Assembly: GCA_009760855.2 (NCBI GenBank)
Contig: WPIO01000001.1
Span: 9,482,001 to 9,546,000 of the forward strand
Direction: 5' to 3'
Source of the DNA: Cristatella mucedo
Taxonomy: Eukaryota > Bryozoa > Phylactolaemata > Cristatellidae
DNA: 64,000 nt
Below the pieces are notes generated by a model. The model was not told the origin of the DNA. It ran no database searches and saw only the letters and a program-made list of their open reading frames with translations. Each line of letters starts with the position of its first letter. Position 1 is the first letter of the stretch. A program made the translations under genes and the position numbers. Of this stretch, positions 10,318-64,000 are shown piece by piece.

Positions 10318-11440
10318 TAGTAATAATAATATTATAATGATCCGTTTGTAGAGCATCCTTCAGAGAACTTAATCTTTTTCTAAGCACTTTACATTTACTG
10401 CAAGATAAGCACATTCGAATGGTTAGTGGTAGCATGCTCAATAAGCAACAGGAATAACATGGTTAGGGATGACATGCACAGGGTCAGCATGCAAATAGGA
10501 GTAGTGGCAGCATGCACAGTGTCAGTAGAGCTTTGTGGAGTTGCAGACGGAGATACATTACATAAGCACGTAAAGGACGAATCACATGGACCGACTATAT
10601 GCTGTGATAAATAGATGCATTTTTAGTTTCTTTTTAAATGTGGTCAAGTCAGGAGGTGCCGTGATGCAAGTCGGGAGTAAGTTCCAGGCTTTGGAAGCAT
10701 AAAAACTATAGGCACGGCCTCCAAGAGACTCAAGGTATGTACGACGTGTACCTAAATGATAAGATCAAGAAAAGTGGATGGTAACATTCTTAACATTGTG
10801 GGGTATAGATCTGACAGGTAGGCTGAAGCCAAAGAATGAATGAAGCTTAAAGTAAGTGACAAAATCTTGACGTCGATCCATTGCTTGACTGTGAGCCAGT
10901 GCAGGTCGGCGAGAATTGGTGTGATATGGCAACTTCGACGCACACGACAGACGAGCCTAGCTGCAGAGCTTTGCACCAACTGCAAGAGCCTGATTGCACA
11001 GGCCTTTAGACCAGCAAGCATCGAGTTACAGAAGCCGAAACGGGATATCACAAAAGCATGGATTAATGCAGATGTAGTATCCCTGTCTAAGCAAGCACGC
11101 ATTTTAGCAATTTTATGTAGATGAAAGTAGGCAGGCTTGACTGTGGAGCTGATGTAGTCATCTAACGAAAAGTTACTTTGGAACAAGAAACCAAGATTGT
11201 GTGAAGATTTATCAGAAGATATACTGGGAGAGCAGATTTTGAGCGTTAGGTTTTTCAATTTCTGAATCAGACTTACTTTCCCCATAACTAGTAAGTTAGT
11301 TATATCATCATTCAATTTAAGAAAGCTTACTGAGGATGTCATCAATACATGCAGCAAGAGAGTTGAGAGAATTCGAGGTGCTCGAAGGCTGGGAGAAATC
11401 AAAGCAAACGTACAACTGAGTGTCGTTAGCATTTAATTGA
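10318..11440 (-). mobile_element. L2 LINE, 5'-truncated, degraded
   Basis: The order on minus is RT palm end (FLKLNDDITNLLVMGK, a decayed KLNDDKTN motif), thumb region (SAARLVCRVRRSCHITPILA) and then the 3' segment with its tail at 10318-10400. Stops and small deletions interrupt the frame. It is older than the 21.4 kb copy judging by the number of changes. Confidence 0.88.
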
Positions 11441-12063
11441 AGCCTAGATATTTCCTGAGATACACATCGGCAAAAGAAACATTATAAGTGTACAATGCTG
11501 ATGTCAAGAAATTCTGTAACTTGACGATATTTAAAAAAGGTAGAAGCCCAGCGTATGCTTTGTCTGTGCGAACCATCCTTTTTTCAATACTCTCCTAATT
11601 CATATTTTCTTCTCCCGGCCTTTGCTGCATCCGAGCGAATTGTCCTTTATGTGACCTTTAATTATTAAATTGTGCACGTTATGACTGACCTATTGACATC
11701 CTTTTTAGGGTATTAAGTTGGCTGTGGATGTAACGTAAAGGTGTTGGTTCTATCACTATTACTTCTTATACCAGCACGCAAGTGCAGGGTGAAGCCTCTC
11801 TAGACCCACAGAAAGTAGTTTACTTACCACAAATAGACACTTACGTTTGCCAAAGGTTTCCCTACAAGCATCACGAGTCACTTGCTAAGTCTGGGTGCCA
11901 TTACCAGGCTCTTGGGAAAGATAACGGCTCAAAAAATACTCATTGCTCCTTTGGTTCTTCGATCCCATAATACAGCAACAAGGATTGACATGGCTTACGT
12001 TCACAATAATAATCGTGATACATTTGAAAATCCCCTCAGGTGAACTACTCCCCTAGCCAGCAA
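11441..12063. other. Intergenic DNA without a recognised gene
   Basis: Nothing recognised. The sequence changes from the L2 copy on minus to an L2 copy on plus. Confidence 0.35.
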
Positions 12064-13345
12064 GTTCTAGAAAGGTTTTGGAACTAATCGCTCCACAGAA
12101 TCCGAAATAATTGGTGTAAACGACCTCACGAATGCTGACGTAGGTAAAGTATCTCTGCCTGTTCTGCTGAATCTCTCGCGAGATCTTAAGATCATTGATC
12201 GCCAAGCCCTACTCAAATGACTATTATCTTGCCTGGGCATCAATGGCATTACACGGCAGTTGCTGAGGTCCTATCGCAGTGGACTTTTTCTGACGATTGA
12301 CGTCAACGGGCAAGTCATCCCAGGAGCCTTTAAAGTTTGTGGTACCTTAAGATCTGTGCTTGGCTCACTTTTTTACAATCTATATTATTCCTCGATGAAA
12401 TCGCTCAGCACAATCTAGGGCTAAGCTTCACGGAGATGACATAGCTGGACCTGAGCTCTGATCCCTCATGCCTTCCTGTATTTCGGCGTCTGTCAACTCT
12501 GTTGCAGTATGTAACACTGACATTTGCTCTTCGGTGGGAGCACACGCTCTCAAGTTGAATGACCACACAATTAACTTATGAGCTATCGAAAAACCTCGAG
12601 TTCCGCAACAAATTGGAAGGCCTAATCCTCATAATGGGCACGGCCCGAATATCTCCTGTAGCGTCTGCACTCATTCTGGGTGCCAAGTTCCAAAATTACC
12701 CTTCACTAGACGACCACATCAGCTCCACAACCCGTCCTGCCTAATTTCAAATATGTAACATTACAGAAATTTGGGCCAGCTTAGACATTGATATCACAGC
12801 ACACCCTGGTCCGTGCATTTGAGATATCCCATCTAGACTTCTGTAAATCGCTACTTGCAGGTCGGCATACCTGTGCAAAACTGCAACAAGGCTTTTCAAG
12901 CATAATCTTCGAAACTGCCACATTATTCAAATTCTCGAAGGTCCACGATGGCTCCCATTAAGCAGGGTAACAATGTTAATACTTAGGCACTTATTTTTTG
13001 GCCTGTTAATTTCCTTGCTGCTGCCTACGTATACAAAATACTTAGCATTACATCGGCTGCTCGTACGAGTAAAGTCTTTTAGCTGTGCTCCAATTCGACC
13101 TTACACCATTTGAAGACCGAACCTTCAGTTTTTACGATCCCACAGCATGAAGCTCACTTCCGAATGACGTCACGACATTAGCTGAGTTTACGAAAGTTAA
13201 AAAGAAACTATGAACCGCATGTTCAGCACACTTTCCCATTCGTGCGAATAGTCCTACACATGCCTAATTGCACTGACTCGGTGCATGCTACCGCTTATCC
13301 AATTGACAGGCTTACTTTCTAGCTAGTGCCTAGAAAGAGATTTAG
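12064..13345 (+). mobile_element. L2 LINE, plus strand, heavily decayed
   Basis: The nucleotide sequence follows the 21.4 kb copy from GGAACTAATCGCTCCACAGA through GTAAAGTATCTCTGCC (RT palm), AAGTTGAATGACCACACAAT (KLNDxK motif) and GACGACCACATCAGCTC to the 3' GTGCCTAGAAAGAGATTTAG. Many indels are present and no long open frame survives. It ends at the TAATAATA tail shared with the next, oppositely oriented copy. Confidence 0.8.
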
Positions 13346-13612
13346 TTGATAATAATACCAATAATATATTTGATAAAGTACCACCAGAGAACTCAATCTC
13401 TTTCTAGGCACTTTAAATTTGCACCAAAGGAAGCAAGATTGAATGGTTAATAGCAACATGCTCAATAAACAAGAATAACATGGTCAGGGGTGGCGTGCAC
13501 AAGGTCAGCATACAAGTGTGGTTAGTGACAGCATGCACAGTGTCAGCATGCATAAGCAAATGAAGGACGAAACACGGGGACCCACTAAATGCTGCGATAA
13601 ATAATAGTTCAG
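13346..13612 (-). mobile_element. L2 LINE 3'-end fragment, tail-to-tail with the previous copy
   Basis: On minus, the fragment contains GCATGCTGTCACTAACC, CATGTTATTCTTG and the conserved CTAGAAAGAGATTGAGTTCT 3' segment. It meets the plus-strand copy at the TAATAATACCAATAATATA tract. Confidence 0.8.
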
Positions 13613-14811
13613 TTGAGGCGCCCTTCCAATATTTTATTATTAGTATTATCAATGTTGTTAATACTAAACTTGCTTGTTCCCCAGACTATTATAAATATTA
13701 GGTCTTAATGGTGATTGCAGCGCTATCAATGAGCGTGATCTTAGTATTTTCGAACTTTTAACTCGTAGTTTACATAATTCGGCAATAGCAAGATGAGCAC
13801 GAAGCAGCCACGTGGGCCCATCACTTTCCCAAAGCCGCTGTAAGCTCACCAGCTTAGCATCGGCAGGGACGTCCAAAACATGTCACACGGCAAAAAATTG
13901 CGTTTGATAAACGCTTTGCATTCGAAGTGTCACCGCTGATGCCTTTAGTGGGATCGCAATAAATCAGGCTTTTCATCCTCCGAAATCACTTTCTTTCATA
14001 CCATCCGCCGCGTGCCGTTTTTGCCAGCGGCAAACCTAGAGGAAAGGAATACCACAAACATCCATGCGTCAGCAGGCCCATAAACGCGATCACTCGAGAG
14101 CACAAAGTCGTCATGCTGTGCAGGACTCAAACACTAATCAGATGACCCACAACCTGATGGTGCGAACCCAGGTCACGCATAAGGCGGATGTCTACGGGGA
14201 GGAGCCCCCCAGACGACCCCCTCCGTCATGCTTCGGAGGACGAATTCAAATTACTGCACTTAAAGGATTTTTTCTTTTTTTCGCATTACGGTATTTCACA
14301 GTCGGGTTTGTGAATATTCTGTGAGGCCTTGGCCTCACAGGAATGGAATCCCTAGCGGCGGAGGTGCGGTCCTGGTATGTTGATTAATGGCCGCCTAGTA
14401 GCGCCGTAGTCGGGCGGCTGGTATGCCGGTAGAGACGAGCCCGTGCAGAACGCCACACGAGTCTCAGGTACTGATAAAGTTTTCAAGAGACGTCACGAAC
14501 CTCTGGAGTTTTAGCTCTAAGCTGAAATGTATGCGGTAATACCTTGGACATTGCTTGTGAATTAAGCACACTAAGCATGCAATTTTTGCTACTACTCAGC
14601 AACCACACAAATTAGCTGCTGCGATCAACCTGAGAATTATTTCATCCTGTAGTTGCCGATTGCAATCAGCAGAAGGCGATACATGAAATACTGCCGTTTC
14701 TTCTTGCTAACGGACAGGCTAGCTAGTGCCCGTAGCCAATTTGCAGCTCTGCTCTTTTAAATTCTATGGATGACATATTGCCATATATTGCTGTTGTGAC
14801 TCGAATCTTCT
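13613..14811. other. Intergenic DNA without a recognised gene
   Basis: No gene recognised. A plus-strand frame at 14064-14324 has no motif. Unclassified sequence. Confidence 0.35.
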
Positions 14812-15170
14812 AGCCATAACTCGTACGAACCTCTAAACCGTCTGGGACCGTGCCTTGAGTTCCTATGCTCCCAAAGCCTGGAACTCACCACCGACGCACG
14901 TCACAACGTCCCCTGACATGACGGCATTTAAAAAGAAGCTTAAATCGCACCTTTTTATGACAGCATTTAGTGGGTCTTTGTGATTCGTCCTTCGTGTGCA
15001 TGTACCGCATACACTATGCCTGGTGCTTGCGGATGTTACCACTAAACATTTGGTAATGGTTTATATGCAGCATCTTTAAAGTGCCTAGAAAGAGAGATTC
15101 ACTTCTCTGAGGGTACTATACAAATGTATAATAATAATAATAATAATTTAAAATTATTATTATTATTATG
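14812..15170 (+). mobile_element. L2 LINE 3' end, plus strand
   Basis: It shows the Y-A-P-K-A-W-N-S codons (TATGCTCCCAAAGCCTGG), then GACGGCATTTAAAAAGAAGC and the 3' segment GTGCCTAGAAAGAGAGATTC..GGGTACTATACAAATG with a (TAA)n/(TTA)n tail. The tail forms an imperfect inverted TAA/TTA repeat at 15128-15168. The 3' end GTACTATACAAATG is the closest L2 match to the tail of SINE family B. Confidence 0.85.
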
Positions 15171-15563
15171 AATTTTCAAGCCCATAGTTTTAACCCATGC
15201 AGACAATGGCAATGGAATCTGGCGCAGCGGGATCGTTCGAGGACTCGTTCGCTGAGCTTCTTGGCTGAGAGCAGCATCCAGTTGACGTGTGTTCTGTATC
15301 TATATTAAACAAGGGGCCAGTGTTAACTATTGGTAGACGTTTATTTCCTGTTTATTGGACGAATCTTCTTCCGAGTCGCCGCTCTATGCCGTATAAAATG
15401 AATGGAAAGGAGAAGCTTGAGGCAGTGAAAGAAGCTTCATGCTTCAGGACGGTGTTTTGTAGCATTAGTCACCGACGTGCTGTGATCTCCAGCTGCAGCT
15501 CAGCATCTGAATTGGTTCGAACTTTCCAGCATCAAGCGGCCGCACAGGCCCAGTCCGGTAGCC
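15171..15563 (+). promoter_or_regulatory. CCDC13: CCDC13 upstream region and 5' UTR
   Basis: These 393 bp lie between an L2 tail and the CCDC13 start codon and must hold at least part of the 5' UTR or promoter. No TATA box is obvious. A short upstream ORF (ATGGAATCTGGCGCAGCG.., 15212-15268) ends in TGA. A 16 bp perfect palindrome with RFX X-box form straddles the start codon (see its own entry). Confidence 0.5.
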
Positions 15564-63192
<47,629 letters not shown>

Positions 63193-63617
63193 CAGGAAGC
63201 AGACGCAGCAGCAGTACTGGGGACTGCATAGCAGCTCTGACTGCGCAACCGTAGCAGCAGCAGTATGACTGAATTGTTGCAGTGGTTGCAGCAGCAGTGT
63301 TCCCATTAGTGGCAGCAGCAGCAGCAGCAGATGTTGTAAAGTGAGTGCACCATGATAAAGCCGTGTCAGGACTGAGAGCACACGGTTACCACTCTGCTCT
63401 GCTTGCTGCAGACGAACCTATGGTGTCCATCGCTAGTTCAACAGTCCACGACAATCTTATGCGGTCACCTGCAATGCCGACTTGGTGACAGCAAGATGAC
63501 GGATTGTTGATGCTTTGGCCCGCTCTGTCAGCCGCGATGCATGCATTCTGGTGTACTCGCCACCACGCATGCCAGGCAGGCTCCTACTAACCGGCACGTC
63601 GAGCCATATGAATAGGA

Positions 63618-63656
<39 letters not shown>

Positions 63657-63899
63657 TGTATGTATATATATATAATAATGAATAGAATGAGACAAAAGCT
63701 GAGTGCAATATGCGTTTGCCAAGAGGAGGAGTTGCTCCTAATTCAGGTACTCATAGCGACTCTACGTTGAAGATCAAGTGAGCAGCAGGCAGTTTGCTAC
63801 ATTTACATCGGTCTGTGTGCACAGTAGTCCCCAGTCAGCCTATTCCAGTGTACATCGCAGAGCTTTAATCTGCACGACTACCCAAGTTTCCAAAATCAC
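63193..63899 (+). other. CCDC13: CCDC13 3' UTR with CAG-rich stretch
   Basis: CAG/GCA triplets are frequent from 63204 to 63330, including CAGCAGCAGCAGCAGCAG at about 63312-63330. They lie downstream of the stop and are interrupted by further stops, so they are not coding. (TA)n tracts lie at 63619-63673. Confidence 0.65.
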
Positions 63900-63905
63900 A
63901 ATAAA
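63900..63905 (+). terminator. CCDC13: Polyadenylation signal AATAAA of CCDC13
   Basis: AATAAA with GTTGTAGATC.. and a T/G-rich stretch (CTTTGTGG) 40-50 bp downstream. It is the first good signal after the stop codon. Confidence 0.6.
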
Positions 63906-64000
63906 GTTGTAGATCAAAATTGTATTCTGACCGTTGACGTTCTAACCTCTTTGTGGTGCAGCATTAACGAGCTGTTTGAGGGAATGCAACTTATCTTGTC

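Noticed and set aside
63204-63330. Extended polyglutamine C-terminus of CCDC13 from the CAG-rich stretch
   Set aside because: It lies after the conserved stop codon and is broken by further stops in the same frame.

Overview
This is a eukaryotic genomic window, almost certainly from an invertebrate animal or a close holozoan relative. Its genes are intron-rich, with GT-AG introns from 88 bp to more than 9 kb. Two of the three recognised genes are animal cilium/sperm-flagellum genes. The space between exons is filled with L2/CR1-type LINEs, tRNA-derived SINEs, a Ty3/gypsy element, a hAT transposon and long microsatellites. I cannot name the species.

Layout. At the left edge is exon 1 of the chaperonin gene CCT5 on the minus strand (200-304). 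It is followed by a ~200 bp shared promoter and, on the plus strand, the first two coding exons of a SPMIP11/TEX49 homologue (505-981). About 14 kb of intergenic, repeat-rich DNA follows (1.3-15.2 kb), with no further gene that I can support. From 15,564 to 63,192 a single plus-strand gene, a CCDC13 orthologue, fills the rest of the window. Seventeen exons join in frame with matching splice phases to give 706 codons plus stop. The human protein, as I remember it, is about 715 residues. An AATAAA signal lies about 700 bp after the stop.

Repeats. The dominant family is an L2-clade LINE whose 3' end carries a GCGCCTAGAAAGAGATT-like segment and a TTA/TAA tail. At least 15 pieces occur on both strands. 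They include a nearly intact reverse-transcriptase copy (21.4-23.0 kb), an old endonuclease-to-3'-end copy broken by later insertions (25.0-29.2 kb), a copy split by a gypsy element (34.9-40.4 kb), a copy split by a hAT element (53.3-57.0 kb) and a 5'-inverted, twin-priming-like copy (60.0-61.8 kb). Two SINE families have tRNA-like A/B boxes. One ends in the same 3' segment as the L2 LINE, and one copy of the other carries a fourfold expansion of its B box. An intronic (TA)93 tract sits inside a perfect 232 bp palindrome.

How the genes relate. CCT5 is a subunit of the chaperonin that folds tubulin and actin, SPMIP11 is a microtubule inner protein, and CCDC13 is a centriolar-satellite protein needed for cilia. 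The window is therefore a small microtubule/cilium neighbourhood embedded in transposon-rich DNA. All gene and domain names come from recognising protein motifs by eye; no database search was run.
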